This document shows, one piece after another, positions 17,401 through 23,859 of a DNA stretch of 31,054 nucleotides; position 1 is the first letter of the stretch, and the number at the start of each line of letters is the position of its first letter. Where the stretch lies: the IMG/VR virus record IMGVR_UViG_3300027861_000133, positions 1-31,054 of that record; one strand, written 5' to 3'. The DNA is from a virus. A program made the translations under genes and the position numbers. Under the pieces are notes generated by a model. The model had not been told where the DNA came from and did not search any database. It saw only the letters and a list, made by a program, of their open reading frames with translations.

Positions 17401-17789
17401 TCAATAAAGTTATACTTGATAATGTGTTTGATTATTTAAAAGAAAGCAGAACCAATAGGCTTGATATTATGCAAAATATCATAAGCGGATGGGAAAGAAC
17501 TAAAACTGGTGAAAACCCAGATGATTTAAGGGCTGATATTTATTATGAGCAGGGATTTGATAATTACAAATTCCCAACAGAAATGGCTGACCCTCTTAGG
17601 AGTCTACTTCAATATGATAGGATTCTCTACTCATCACCAGCTTTGCAAGATGCAAAAAGACGATACTATATCCATGCCACTGAAATTCGTGATAAAAAAG
17701 TTGGTGGAAGAATAATGCAAACAGAGACACATAAGAAAACTAGTAAAGATAAAAAAAGGAAAGCTTTTCCAAAGGATGGGTGCTTTTAA
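8484..17789 (+). CDS. giant virion protein, candidate packaged two-barrel RNA polymerase (DxDGD motif)
   Basis: 3101 residues. D2248-N-D2250-G-D2252 (15225-15239) fits the DxDGD motif whose three Asp bind catalytic Mg in two-double-psi-barrel RNA polymerases (beta-prime NADFDGD, YonO, QDE-1, crAss-like virion polymerases). The context also fits. G2232 precedes the first Asp by 16 residues, as in E. coli beta-prime (GKAIQLHP...NADFDGD), and VPSLG at about 2211-2215 matches the upstream P-T-L turn. After the motif, LYTQTRPDPEILNAF occupies the place of MAVHVPLTLEAQLEA. A possible first barrel is GKGYLVYDP to TSAAK (1767-1794), with K1794 a candidate lysine; this part is weak. Residues about 40-115 are hydrophobic/glycine-rich and could be a virion or membrane-interacting domain. 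The rest is helical and unassigned. I see no T7/N4-type polymerase motif set. It sits between two large internal-type proteins, so I infer it is packaged, ejected and transcribes early genes. Confidence 0.7.
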   Translation: MPLTENYLGTLDKKQKKSSTQDYLAERYGQLGGEETREEGGLYDFMGSALWGAASGLTWGVSDFANKNDEDWSQMNSAERSGWILGEGLSLMAPYVGPFALLGRGSRLAVKGANKFVGKSVNKFSKKVVGDVGDKVVDAVVKHSNTATDALGKTIINNGGDLAKQLTKKVGKMTDDAATGVRWTNQLKGSVDDVSAATTNLVNETHSIVKSVFKEAGQEINDDTVRRMAETMVKEIGSSKNVFVNDISELVTRGLMNKYPNWMGDTVSKYVGMAANDMAIMTMHSGISGLIKEQSKGEEFSTTSTLGHSAMMALMFPAVRGLIKGGGSDKMLTGIKGFFSRFKKTDYDAMLAADGGETNVKNLLRIMVEGEGKAVFGSSHIKDSFWQVGKNKFHGGKLLDKLEKGEVTGAEAVTLLKKMNLASSKEFMRTWKPKYAKDLMWSVPRMAVGVLATNQWMLDPEAWKGDMESSEIASHVFMSAIMTKSRGHWGKKDQQLYFNKLSPYQNLSARLGLKHEQLNDFIQFHDDTKAYTGLGAAGYNTPTGKKITEVYDRASKTDGDASQSAFVGNDPRHLLALELEPLYNTMGQFKEGSSFRKINVRNLNKNALEELIVGLETIELKGAGNRTVKELGFEAAMVEVTDEVGKAGERVYKQFLEEISNELGLDVGILNKDGKMSAKFLVGDEGQSWGVLRDVGQLIESFDSMNIISASGELNLRDAFARNNQKRLENNQPEISIEEYVKRATEITNKWMGRLNAEYEGANYVQHLIDGNPFFEHIINAKYVKATNRLMTVAMGTGANESEKNFTRSIDAFFRVNGKNEYYSLESIIKRLPNVNDKGQNELDPSDAKYNNVNKMIETVEMAYNLVNLRKAATGAGTNHGGKKPIPSNEVSTLENLFKTNFNEEGLPIFFKDARIKDMMMSRVLRVKGFDQRAMRSASNLFDENQARINLEGKIEILDRDVVINRMKKDGSTQEDIQRYSDAFDTVERTLGKDNLLRLKEVAVGETKNDKQDVLNVDNHINGIIREADKLTSFKIRDLETKVTKSLDILDKIGGSEYEQQLKTIYNKLENIVNSQNPKEGTVGADVGSVKDPITELRKLSVEIDKLKKTFEGRDTNLNKEHQSLIDEFVLSLETLETHINPETKKWEMPTSDLIKVGDRDITDMSEYEIRKLMIENPQKILIRLHGFEADSRAQVHKLVNSLLNATDGADSLSAGSIRKHTDNLVNKIGEALGKQEQFKELSDVLDYVEKGGAFAFSEIREIVSTVQKELNRDIVSKKPILKDAVHAIDHLQEKYSMHDHTKTIVELATDFGFAKDGKTDPDWEKLVLSNRDGAFKEVKDYISAKFSDPAEAKSKWEEFEQYAPGIINSIKSQGIATQVSLQVVKGAGHNVLNVDGNKITKRFATMKYIEDSEIRMAFVDEIMPIIDSRGIARNINLSSYDNPAEIQKAISSAWRRSVNAEKPLADAIRFGGFSRNELEQYIRDSSDTDIGSEQIVYVRLSPKDKMVVPINPTNRRFIKKRFDDWYDDFMTDPNITRDIQETFELYISQLKDANLDNRAIIELKVLLPYLSYTGKKGEIVKLFTELTGTGVDKNRQDKLFKIQANIFKRGFLSDGGTTTPLSVEANDYIIESRSGVVKSAALKYRGQGNRLVMKFYDDEAAEDWVEGRDVQDQHELNNRRTVHLERQRQIDLSMDDNLKGLLRQSQLELSEQGSLNSSRLDGIKYASRGLMAYVMDNKAQFNINFLDSPNGAKTIISAVGENQLLGKGYLVYDPKIAGAMGDADILLGTSAAKTLWGNSFQQRANGSSMLVSPLRVSQGNFADNIRNNSSDINKMYIGLDELSVSFTSKMGGKVTVPSSIFDWQSPAVVKQWIAKSNFKESIGEFKKIYGDSNGEISTEVARRLMDIEIENGNPMTDGHSSTLKLILEFGGSSEMPYITAAVNRLARNFIIKNVGKNVIDTGSDMFTTPDLEGTLGNSFHVKLWDKTDNPGSKHYERVSLQYGGVGVGKSSTHRPIGEGSNPLQDELFIARDKNGIDWTVRLVGGKWVFNSTFYDKMARIDAETRENRLHHTQDRRIDNTQLKTLDGSGVEGVIEAREIYESGRHGTRKDRHGVDVNTDGEIWRIGIENSLARINEIAAEYNLNYYQVHQLINDGITSGRKLDRVQTNRTGKKVYNDVIVRANLKKFLGKKLNGQVKGGKIQFGMLNTAVPSLGKDQVVNRVQRINEDMNGLIEVNVNDLRNIMQRDNDGDHLYTQTRPDPEILNAFLLEQGKINDFPIFSNNVKKGVKTLSDLNAFGLDLSKIKAGYNLENTGFTQYANQVEIQSRAIGTFIGQRGVLTWASRMGLNLGGGKDGKGGLSPALKKFWERFDVGSKEFNWLEKFMVVAQNSVDYHDGKLPIFDTTEILLDFVLYGKMSDATKDILMKRDANNGQLKKMIDDGETIFHDQFTGPNVFKGSDAMQRKSLGVVIRTLKKVSMVSNDTYDEKGKRTPLPHEFERAYRNIEQLLNPETSTKYIARQVYREIGREWNEDAKGSLTKEFIDTFFPNKIHQNYTSRDKIMDELAYYNGNVWSQVKTDVINFNVKSAQEGLELSIPGNMLNKLMTTRFGESIYGGVDVPNKAQVDLQRSIGNYIDGLEHYIEVAEYQKKQGWATEKGEAPTIDMTKLAGGFDSNVRKAIQNGFIIEVLSNKIGVLKSSLDFELSDSFPSNRKINNLKRQITTTQESINHMDRLAVENLVIYKDTTDLSIQRGDGEYMNLSWIDKGRSYTADPKRVSVYRISDKAHQFGTGDFDQNTLKKSKISYLDLEYLGDYTSATGGKIRKQKGYTYVVDLNKKNKLEATDVEVTYGDALSRFTARDVQDVRNSLGDSYDSYEAERTTLLKRLYAVSIQAGANAKESAVFKNSIYGEAKNETGYDLNRFIDKWAAKIDDTIQTDSMKDGLELLIGDLLSPSVSSSKYTKKGNFEVPVFQINKVILDNVFDYLKESRTNRLDIMQNIISGWERTKTGENPDDLRADIYYEQGFDNYKFPTEMADPLRSLLQYDRILYSSPALQDAKRRYYIHATEIRDKKVGGRIMQTETHKKTSKDKKRKAFPKDGCF

Positions 17790-20476
17790 TGTCAGTAGCG
17801 TGTAATGGTGAAAAAGAACTAAAACAGTGGTCAAAAGACGCAGATGCTCTTCTCGCAAGGTGGGACAATAACCCAGCTATAAGGAAAAGGTATACAAAAA
17901 GAGTTGGCAATGGTGAAGAATTTATGGGAGATGAAGCTCGAAACGGTCTCTATGAGTGGATGAGAGAAAAAATGAATATGCCATTTAATGAGAATTTACC
18001 ATTTACAAAGCAACAAATTAATTTAGCAGAAAGATGGATAGACCACTTTGGTAGGAATCTGGAGGGTAGATTTACTAATCTTGCTTATATTGTTCCAGAA
18101 GGTCTTTCTAAACAAGACCCATCTTCTAGAAAACTTCATTTAAGGATGAATGATATATTGAATGAAGAAAGGGTTAAGATAAATACTCTTGGAACTGGTA
18201 ATGCACTAATATCTCTTAATTTAATAGAAGCCTATATTGACGATTATGGGAAGAAGGTTGGTAAAAAGAAGCTTAAAGACATAAGAGATGTTAGGCAAAG
18301 GATGATTAATGCAGATTCTGAGGAATCATATAATGAATGGTCTAATAAGTTTGGTAAAATTATGGGGGAGAATGAAGGGAAGATAATAAGACATTTTGAA
18401 GAATTGCTTGAGCTTACACCAAAAGAATTTGAGAAAATAGGCGAAAAAGATTTTAAGGTTTTAAATGAAAGGACGGGTAAGGAAGAAGATAGAACCTACA
18501 ATCCAAATACTGTTCGCGCTGCTAAAGAAGCAAGGGGTTTATTAAAAGATATTGGTATGACGTATGTAAATGGTCTTACTAAAATTGCTGGTATGATTGT
18601 AGAGAAATATAGATATGGCAACCCAGCGAGGGGAGAAGAATTATCCGATAGAGTATTGTCTCTAAAGGTAGACCTAGAGAGAGATGTAAAGAAAGGGGGA
18701 TATTACCCTCATATTTTATTTGACCAACTTATTGACGTAAAGAGAAAATTATCGGAGTCTTTTGACCCCAAAAATGGGAATTCATTAGAATGGGAAAGGA
18801 CAGTTAGTAGTTTAACTGATAAAATTAATGCATCTGTTCAGGCTAATGCCGACCCAGACCACGCTAGAAAAAGAAATCCTTTGTTACAGAGAAGTTATGA
18901 GAAAGACCCAATTCTCGCTATAACTACATATGCAAATGAAGCAATCCAGTTTAATAAGTTAGCACATACCCAAGAGGTTTATTTAAAAACACTAAGAGAT
19001 ATACCTAACCATAAGTCATTATTTACGGAAGGATTATCGAGGTTTATTCAAGAGCAATATGCTGTTTTTACAAGAGGCACAACTGGAAGGTCTGCCTTCG
19101 CTAACAACGCAGTTACTGTTTTAAACTCCATTCAAACAGCAGCCACAATGGGGTTAAATATCACTGGGGCTATTAAAAACGCAGCGTCTATAATGCATTT
19201 CTATACAAGAATAGGGCGTAAATCAACTAAAGATGCAGTGCAAGCTTATAATCACAATCAAAAACTTGGGGTAAGTGGTGAAGAGCAATTTGGTTTTGCT
19301 GATTTTGTTAGAAAAGCAGAAAAAGAAGCTGGGTTTTTATTCACAGACGCTGCTGGTGAATTATATTCTGAGGGTACAGCTAGTTTAAAAAGTATGATGG
19401 GTGAAGGTACTCATGATTTCGACCCATTAACTGGCAAAGTAACTTTCAATGGAACTCCAGTTAAGGATTTACTTCTTAAGGCTGGTCAATGGACTGTTGA
19501 AAAGGGATTATTTTTCCATAGATATACCGAGAATGCACAAAGAAGGTGGATGTATAGAACTGCTTTATATCACCAATATAATAAGCTTTCAAAAATGGGT
19601 TTAAAATCTGGTGGTCCTAACGGGGCGCAAGCAGAAGCGAAAAAATGGGCTTTGAAGATGGTTAATAGCTGGGCTTATGAATATTCTGCTCATGCTAAAT
19701 CAAAAATGGTTAGGGGGGAATGGAGAACTATTGAGGAAATGGATGATGGGCAAGTTATAAGTAGGAAAATGAGGAAGACGGGAGGAAAACAGGCTCTTTC
19801 TGAAATAGCTTTTCATTTATTACATTATCCTATGTCTTTAGCTGAAACACAATATGACCAATTATCCAAAGCTCATAAAGCGTATTTAGCGGGACAAGGA
19901 TTTGAATCAGAGGAAATACAGTGGGCTGCTAGACAAGCTGGGGTTATGTCTTTGATTGCTCTTGGTAGTGTTGTTTTTAATTCTGATTTATCTAACATAT
20001 TTGAGAATGAAACACTTAACAGACTCCAAAATGTCGCAAAAGACATAACGGAATATGACAATAAAGATAAAAGTACATTTGGATTATTGGGTGAATTTAC
20101 TGGTCCAACAATAGGGGCTTTAAAGAGGGCGTTAATTGCTCATGGATTAATTGACGTAGACGAGTCCACATTAAATAAGATACTTTTTGGTAATGTAAAT
20201 TTTGCGGATGTGCATGATGAAAAAGCACAAAGATTAGATAAATACAAATGGGGAACATTTGCTGGAACTACTGTTAATAAAATCTTACCATCTTTACAGG
20301 CTGGGAGGGGTAGGGATTTAATTACTCACTATTTAAAGCTTTATCCAAATGATTTTACTAAAAAATATAATGCTTTGCTTTTCAATAGAAAGCCAGCCAC
20401 CAAAAAAGCAAGTACAAAAGGTATGTCTCCAGATTTGAAAGCAAGTTTAGCACTGCTTAAGGGAATAAGCTCTTAA
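17789..20476 (+). CDS. large virion/ejection-type protein, 895 residues
   Basis: The ATG at 17789 is chosen because it overlaps the giant gene's TAA (TAATG), as at 1399, 1779 and 4265, with AAAGGA 12 bases upstream; a GTG at 17780 would add three residues. The first 380 residues are charged and helical (KKVGKKKLKDIRDVRQRM). A middle segment at about 440-465 (TVLNSIQTAATMGLNITGAI) and another near 715-735 (QAGVMSLIALGSVVF) are moderately hydrophobic and could contact membranes. The C-terminus is basic. It resembles the large polyvalent or internal proteins that follow virion polymerases in other phages. No catalytic motif is recognised. A role in ejection or as a partner of the polymerase is an inference from position and size. 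Confidence 0.5.
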   Translation: MSVACNGEKELKQWSKDADALLARWDNNPAIRKRYTKRVGNGEEFMGDEARNGLYEWMREKMNMPFNENLPFTKQQINLAERWIDHFGRNLEGRFTNLAYIVPEGLSKQDPSSRKLHLRMNDILNEERVKINTLGTGNALISLNLIEAYIDDYGKKVGKKKLKDIRDVRQRMINADSEESYNEWSNKFGKIMGENEGKIIRHFEELLELTPKEFEKIGEKDFKVLNERTGKEEDRTYNPNTVRAAKEARGLLKDIGMTYVNGLTKIAGMIVEKYRYGNPARGEELSDRVLSLKVDLERDVKKGGYYPHILFDQLIDVKRKLSESFDPKNGNSLEWERTVSSLTDKINASVQANADPDHARKRNPLLQRSYEKDPILAITTYANEAIQFNKLAHTQEVYLKTLRDIPNHKSLFTEGLSRFIQEQYAVFTRGTTGRSAFANNAVTVLNSIQTAATMGLNITGAIKNAASIMHFYTRIGRKSTKDAVQAYNHNQKLGVSGEEQFGFADFVRKAEKEAGFLFTDAAGELYSEGTASLKSMMGEGTHDFDPLTGKVTFNGTPVKDLLLKAGQWTVEKGLFFHRYTENAQRRWMYRTALYHQYNKLSKMGLKSGGPNGAQAEAKKWALKMVNSWAYEYSAHAKSKMVRGEWRTIEEMDDGQVISRKMRKTGGKQALSEIAFHLLHYPMSLAETQYDQLSKAHKAYLAGQGFESEEIQWAARQAGVMSLIALGSVVFNSDLSNIFENETLNRLQNVAKDITEYDNKDKSTFGLLGEFTGPTIGALKRALIAHGLIDVDESTLNKILFGNVNFADVHDEKAQRLDKYKWGTFAGTTVNKILPSLQAGRGRDLITHYLKLYPNDFTKKYNALLFNRKPATKKASTKGMSPDLKASLALLKGISS

Positions 20477-20492
20477 TAATAGGAGTTATAGT

Positions 20493-20552
20493 TTGCCTAT
20501 CCCCAAACAGTTTTGGTGGTTACTAATCTATAAAATGGTAATTTTCGTCTAA
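20493..20552 (+). CDS. possible 19-residue membrane peptide with TTG start
   Basis: AGGAG at 20481-20485 is followed 7 bases later by TTG at 20493, opening 19 codons to a TAA at 20550-20552. The peptide would read MPIPKQFWWLLIYKMVIFV, strongly hydrophobic and aromatic. The SD placed just after the stop of the 895-residue gene argues that something is translated here. The size and the non-ATG start keep confidence low. Its end overlaps the convergent leftward ORF at 20523-20717. Confidence 0.25.
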   Translation: MPIPKQFWWLLIYKMVIFV

Positions 20553-20717
20553 CATTATATATAAAGATAGTGATAATATACTTATTTCTAGTCCGTAGTT
20601 GTATTGAAGTTTATTAAAGGGATAGTGTATTGTAATTACAAATGGGAATACTCCTATAGATATATTGCCTAAATCATTTTTTCTGAAAAATATTAAATTC
20701 CTTAGTATGCTTTTCAC
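20523..20717 (-). CDS. hypothetical hydrophobic protein, 64 residues
   Basis: It has a GTG start at 20717 just after the resolvase stop (TAATGTG) and ends in TAG. After a basic N-terminus (KSILRNLIFFRKND) come two hydrophobic stretches (ISIGVFPFVITIHYPF and ISILSLSLYIML) and an acidic end (DENYHFID). I recognise no family, but codon content and spacing after the resolvase make it the likely last gene of the leftward operon. It faces the virion operon end on, and no clear terminator lies between the two. Confidence 0.5.
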   Translation of the reverse strand: MKSILRNLIFFRKNDLGNISIGVFPFVITIHYPFNKLQYNYGLEISILSLSLYIMLDENYHFID

Positions 20718-20718
20718 A

Positions 20719-21240
20719 TTATGTCCATCTTCTTTGTGCTTCCATCAAGCTATGCCCATATAGAGCAATACATATAGCATCTGCTGTTCTTAAAGTAGCT
20801 TTTATTGTACTTTGTTCCGTCGCAATCTCCTTCAACTTTTTCTTCCTTTCTTGTTTGATTTTAGGCAATTCACCGAATGTCTTTTGCCAAGCTTGTGGGG
20901 TCACAAGTTCTGTCTTTATTCCGAAGGCGCAAAGAATGCCTCTCCATATCCCGTAATTCATACCGAATTTAAAAGCAGAACTTCTTCCATCTGTTGGGAA
21001 AGCATGGACTTTCTCCAGAAAACAAGTAATATATGGTGATTCTGATTTTAACATACTTATAAAGCCAACCATTTCTTCTATCGTTTCAGGACAGTTGTGA
21101 GAGGTGAATATTTTAGCACCAAAATCATATACGTTTGATTTGATAACTGCCATCCCACCGCCCTTCCCAGGGTCAATCCCCACTACGAGGGTTGCCAAAG
21201 AGCCAGTTCTTTTTTTTATCTCTTTTCCATTTTTTCCCAT
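20719..21240 (-). CDS. RuvC-like Holliday-junction resolvase
   Basis: 173 residues with an RNase H-like fold signature. D23 lies in the first strand (LVVGIDPGKGGGMAVI), E76 in the fourth (CFLEKVHAF) and D154 in the C-terminal helix (TLRTADAICIAL), which give the metal-binding acids of RuvC-type resolvases. TPQAWQKTFG (114-123) is common in phage members. It would cut branched DNA made during recombination and replication before packaging. It is the penultimate gene of the leftward module, after helicase and methylase. Its start overlaps the small zinc-ribbon gene upstream by 68 bp; a later start would reduce the overlap but no better ATG precedes the first Asp. Confidence 0.85.
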   Translation of the reverse strand: MGKNGKEIKKRTGSLATLVVGIDPGKGGGMAVIKSNVYDFGAKIFTSHNCPETIEEMVGFISMLKSESPYITCFLEKVHAFPTDGRSSAFKFGMNYGIWRGILCAFGIKTELVTPQAWQKTFGELPKIKQERKKKLKEIATEQSTIKATLRTADAICIALYGHSLMEAQRRWT

Positions 21241-21412
21241 GACTATAATTTCTCCCGTAATATTCGTTTATTCCACATTTGTAACATATATTTAATGTTG
21301 TATCGCTAATAGATGAGTGATATTCATAGTATTTATCATCACTAAAATTGACTTTGCACATTTGACAATGCTCTATTGTTGCTAATCGTGGTTTTATTTT
21401 TACTTGTATCAT
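21173..21412 (-). CDS. small zinc-ribbon protein, 79 residues
   Basis: Four cysteines in two CxxC pairs (HCQMCKVNF at about 15-22 and NICYKCGINEY at about 42-50) predict one zinc site, followed by a basic tail (SHGKKWKRDKKK). It overlaps the helicase end by 71 bp and the resolvase start by 68 bp, a large overlap even for this compact genome. The cysteine pattern is too regular to be chance. DNA or RNA binding, or a partner role with the resolvase or helicase, is possible. Confidence 0.55.
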   Translation of the reverse strand: MIQVKIKPRLATIEHCQMCKVNFSDDKYYEYHSSISDTTLNICYKCGINEYYGRNYSHGKKWKRDKKKNWLFGNPRSGD

Positions 21413-22733
21413 TGGCTTCTCTTGCTTCGTCTGAATTCATATAGAATTTACATTTACTTCCATTAAACCCCATAATATAAGTTCCTATCTTGCCATATCT
21501 TGCTTTATCACATACTACTTCTATTTCATATTTATTATATTTATCATCATTGAAATTATATCCATAAAATACTAGTAATGCTGTTTCTGCTGTTTGTTCT
21601 ATAGTTCCACTTTCTGCAAAGTCTGCTAATCTTGGTCTAGGTTCCAGTCTCTTTTCAATTTCTCTATTTAATTGAGATACTAATATTCCTGCACAGTTTT
21701 CTTTCTTACATACCCATTTATATTCTGTTAATATTTCTTCTATTTCAAATCTTCTATCTTTACTTACTTTGTTTTCTACTTTTATTAATTGAATATAATC
21801 ATCTACTACTACATCTGGTTTCTCTCTTTGTATTTCACGCATAGCATCACTTAAAGTGCGTATGTCATCATACATTATAAGATTACTTAATGTTTTCTTT
21901 AGCTCATCAGCCATCATTTCTATTGCTTGCATTCTTCCTTCTTCAATATCGCCTACTCTTAATTCTTCATATTTCAAATCTTTACTTTCCATTATCATGA
22001 ATTTCTTAATCATTTCTACATTAGACATTTCTCTGTTGAATACCATTACTCTGTAGCCTTGTTTTAATAAGCTGGCTACTATATTGATAGTTAGTGTCGT
22101 CTTTCCGTGTCCAGGTCTTCCTCCTATCACTGTGAGTTCCTTCCTAGTCATCCCACCTGCTATATTATCTAATTGAGGGTATCCAAATTTTATAATATTC
22201 TTACCAGTTTTAAGAGTGTCAATAGTGTCGTTGATTACAGTTCCTATTTCTTTCTTTTTACTTGGGGCTATTTCTAATAATTCATTTACCAATGATGCAT
22301 GATTGTGTAACATAGTTTCTACATTGCTTTCTGTATCTTGGAATCCTGTATTGTATAATTCATATGCTGATTTAATTGATTGTCTTTTAATAAACTTTTC
22401 CCATACTATTCTTGCATACTGTTCTGAATTCGCTGTTGTTGGTACTATCTCTGGTAATCCTGTTATATAGTATAAAGATAGACCTTCATCAGAATATTTA
22501 TCTGACTCTTTGATTCTATCTCCAACCGTAACCATATCTATAATCTCTCCTTCTCTGTGCATCTCACTCATTATAGACCATAGATTTTTATTCTTACTAT
22601 GATAGAATGCATCCCTATCCCTTATCCATCCATTACATTTTTCAAATACGCTTGAGCCATCAATTAGAATTGCACCTAAAACAGCTTCTTCCGCTTCGGT
22701 TGAATGTGGATATATCTTTATTGGAGGTTCCAT
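21342..22733 (-). CDS. DnaB-type replicative helicase
   Basis: 463 residues, the normal length of DnaB-like helicases. The N-terminal domain (about 8-110) starts STEAEEAVLGAILID, typical of DnaB. The RecA-like domain has Walker A GGRPGHGKTT (204-213), Walker B VVVDDYIQ (308-315) and VSQLNRE (352-358). The hexamer unwinds DNA at the fork. No primase domain is fused. The SD GGAG precedes the ATG and the start overlaps the methylase end by 16 bp. Residues 171-197 are the source of the 81-bp duplication found in the virion gene at 5026. The last 22 residues (from about NDTSKNKTT) look like a poorly conserved tail. Confidence 0.93.
   Translation of the reverse strand: MEPPIKIYPHSTEAEEAVLGAILIDGSSVFEKCNGWIRDRDAFYHSKNKNLWSIMSEMHREGEIIDMVTVGDRIKESDKYSDEGLSLYYITGLPEIVPTTANSEQYARIVWEKFIKRQSIKSAYELYNTGFQDTESNVETMLHNHASLVNELLEIAPSKKKEIGTVINDTIDTLKTGKNIIKFGYPQLDNIAGGMTRKELTVIGGRPGHGKTTLTINIVASLLKQGYRVMVFNREMSNVEMIKKFMIMESKDLKYEELRVGDIEEGRMQAIEMMADELKKTLSNLIMYDDIRTLSDAMREIQREKPDVVVDDYIQLIKVENKVSKDRRFEIEEILTEYKWVCKKENCAGILVSQLNREIEKRLEPRPRLADFAESGTIEQTAETALLVFYGYNFNDDKYNKYEIEVVCDKARYGKIGTYIMGFNGSKCKFYMNSDEAREANDTSKNKTTISNNRALSNVQSQF
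22143..22223 (-). repeat. 81-bp duplicated segment, copy 2 (native, in helicase)
   Basis: This is the helicase copy of the 5032-5112 repeat, 80 of 81 identical and in inverted orientation in the genome. It encodes the linker from IDTLKTGKN to GGMTR just before Walker A. It fits the DnaB family pattern, so it is the ancestral location. Confidence 0.95.
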
Positions 22734-23557
22734 AATTGCTCCTGTGTGTTTATGGGTTCATAATTAGTTATAACTAGTTCATTTTTATAGTCTTTTCCTG
22801 TCATTTGCCCTGCATATTTTATAGGTATCTTTTTTATTTTAAAATCATTATAAGTATCATTGACATAATCGTGGTCATCATATGAAATCATAAATTTTCC
22901 ACCTTCACTATCTATCCTTTTACACATTTCAAATAAAGCATTATGGTCATCCATATTTAAAGAATGAACATAATAGTCTCCTCTTTCTCCTGCTATAACA
23001 TACGGAGGGTCAAGATACCAAAAATCATCTTCTCTTGTTGGATATTTATGAAATAATTCTCTGAAATCTAAATTTTCTATCATGGTATTTTCTAATTTCT
23101 TCCTACTTGTTTTCAAACAATTCCACATTTTATCATTCCACTCAGATTCTTTTGCTATAGGGTTTTGGAAGTTTGTGTTAAAGGCATTTTTTATAATATA
23201 GAAATATTTAGAAGCCCTTTCTGGGTTTGGCATATCTCTGTACTTAATGTCTTCCTTTAACTCTTCCTTAAATGCATCATATAATGTTCGACTTTTAAGT
23301 ATTGACTCACAATAATGAATGAATTCTGGATATTTTTGTATTACAGACAGGTACATATTTACTAAGTCATTATGCTTATCATTTAAAATATTAAGTTCTG
23401 CTTTGCCTTTTCTAAAGAAAATACTGCCTCCTCCTAAAAATACTTCAATATATCTTTTATGAGGTGGCATCATTGGTATTAATTTTCTGCCCAATTCAAA
23501 CTTTCCTCCCATATAGGGAATTATTACTGGGCATTCAAACCATCTGGGGTCAGGCAT
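22718..23557 (-). CDS. dam: D12-class N6-adenine DNA methyltransferase
   Basis: 279 residues with the Dam/D12 layout: YMGGK (15-19) at the N-terminal SAM-binding loop, EVFLGGG (38-44) as motif I, a central variable recognition region, and DPPY (183-186) as the catalytic motif IV. It transfers a methyl group from SAM to adenine N6, and may protect phage DNA from host enzymes or mark replicated DNA. The recognition sequence cannot be read from the protein. No restriction enzyme is adjacent, so it is an orphan methylase. Its start overlaps the small gene before it by 8 bp and its end overlaps the helicase, so all three are probably co-transcribed from the promoter near 23926. The symbol refers to the family only. 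Confidence 0.9.
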   Translation of the reverse strand: MPDPRWFECPVIIPYMGGKFELGRKLIPMMPPHKRYIEVFLGGGSIFFRKGKAELNILNDKHNDLVNMYLSVIQKYPEFIHYCESILKSRTLYDAFKEELKEDIKYRDMPNPERASKYFYIIKNAFNTNFQNPIAKESEWNDKMWNCLKTSRKKLENTMIENLDFRELFHKYPTREDDFWYLDPPYVIAGERGDYYVHSLNMDDHNALFEMCKRIDSEGGKFMISYDDHDYVNDTYNDFKIKKIPIKYAGQMTGKDYKNELVITNYEPINTQEQLWNLQ

Positions 23558-23759
23558 CTTTATAGTTCTCCATCCAATCTGTTAAAAATTGTCTAGCCAT
23601 CCTTTTATTTATTTCAAAAGTTTCTACTATATAAGGAGTTGCTCCAAACATATTAGTTTCTCCAGATTCTCTTAAATCATCTAAATAATTAAATACATCT
23701 TCTTTCATTTCATCATATTGCCAATCTCTTTGGTATTCTTCTATTTTATCTATATCCAT
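23550..23759 (-). CDS. conserved small phage protein with NMFGA motif
   Basis: 69 residues from the ATG at 23759, chosen because AAAGGAGG ends about 4-5 bases before it; an upstream ATG at 23831 would read through the inverted repeat in the leader. The sequence RESGETNMFGATPYIVETFEINKR... is a pattern I associate with many phage small proteins (SG-x-TNMFGA, a helix, then a basic helix ending in W). The second half looks like a helix-turn-helix of 30 residues, so DNA binding is possible. It is the first gene after the regulatory gap and heads the methylase-helicase-resolvase unit. Confidence 0.75.
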   Translation of the reverse strand: MDIDKIEEYQRDWQYDEMKEDVFNYLDDLRESGETNMFGATPYIVETFEINKRMARQFLTDWMENYKDA

Positions 23760-23778
23760 TTTTCCTCCTTTAGTTAAT

Positions 23779-23850
23779 TGGGCGGACATTGTAGATGTGA
23801 ATTCATTGACCCTGACATCTATGTATATCACATTGTGTTACATCCGCCCA
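23779..23850 (-). other. inverted repeat in the mRNA leader, next to the SD
   Basis: TGGGCGGA (23779-23786) and TCCGCCCA (23843-23850) are a perfect 8-bp inverted repeat, much more GC-rich than its surroundings. They close a 72-nt segment that ends just before the SD of the NMFGA gene. In the leftward mRNA the stem would lie about 11 nt upstream of AAAGGAGG. A role in translation control or transcript stability is likely. A T-run does not follow, so it is not a standard terminator. Confidence 0.5.
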
Positions 23851-23859
23851 AAATAAAGA

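Noticed and set aside
8484-17789. T7/N4-type single-subunit (right-hand) virion RNA polymerase
   Set aside because: I could not find the T/DxxGR, motif B or HD motif set in the giant protein, while the DxDGD context fits the two-barrel class instead.
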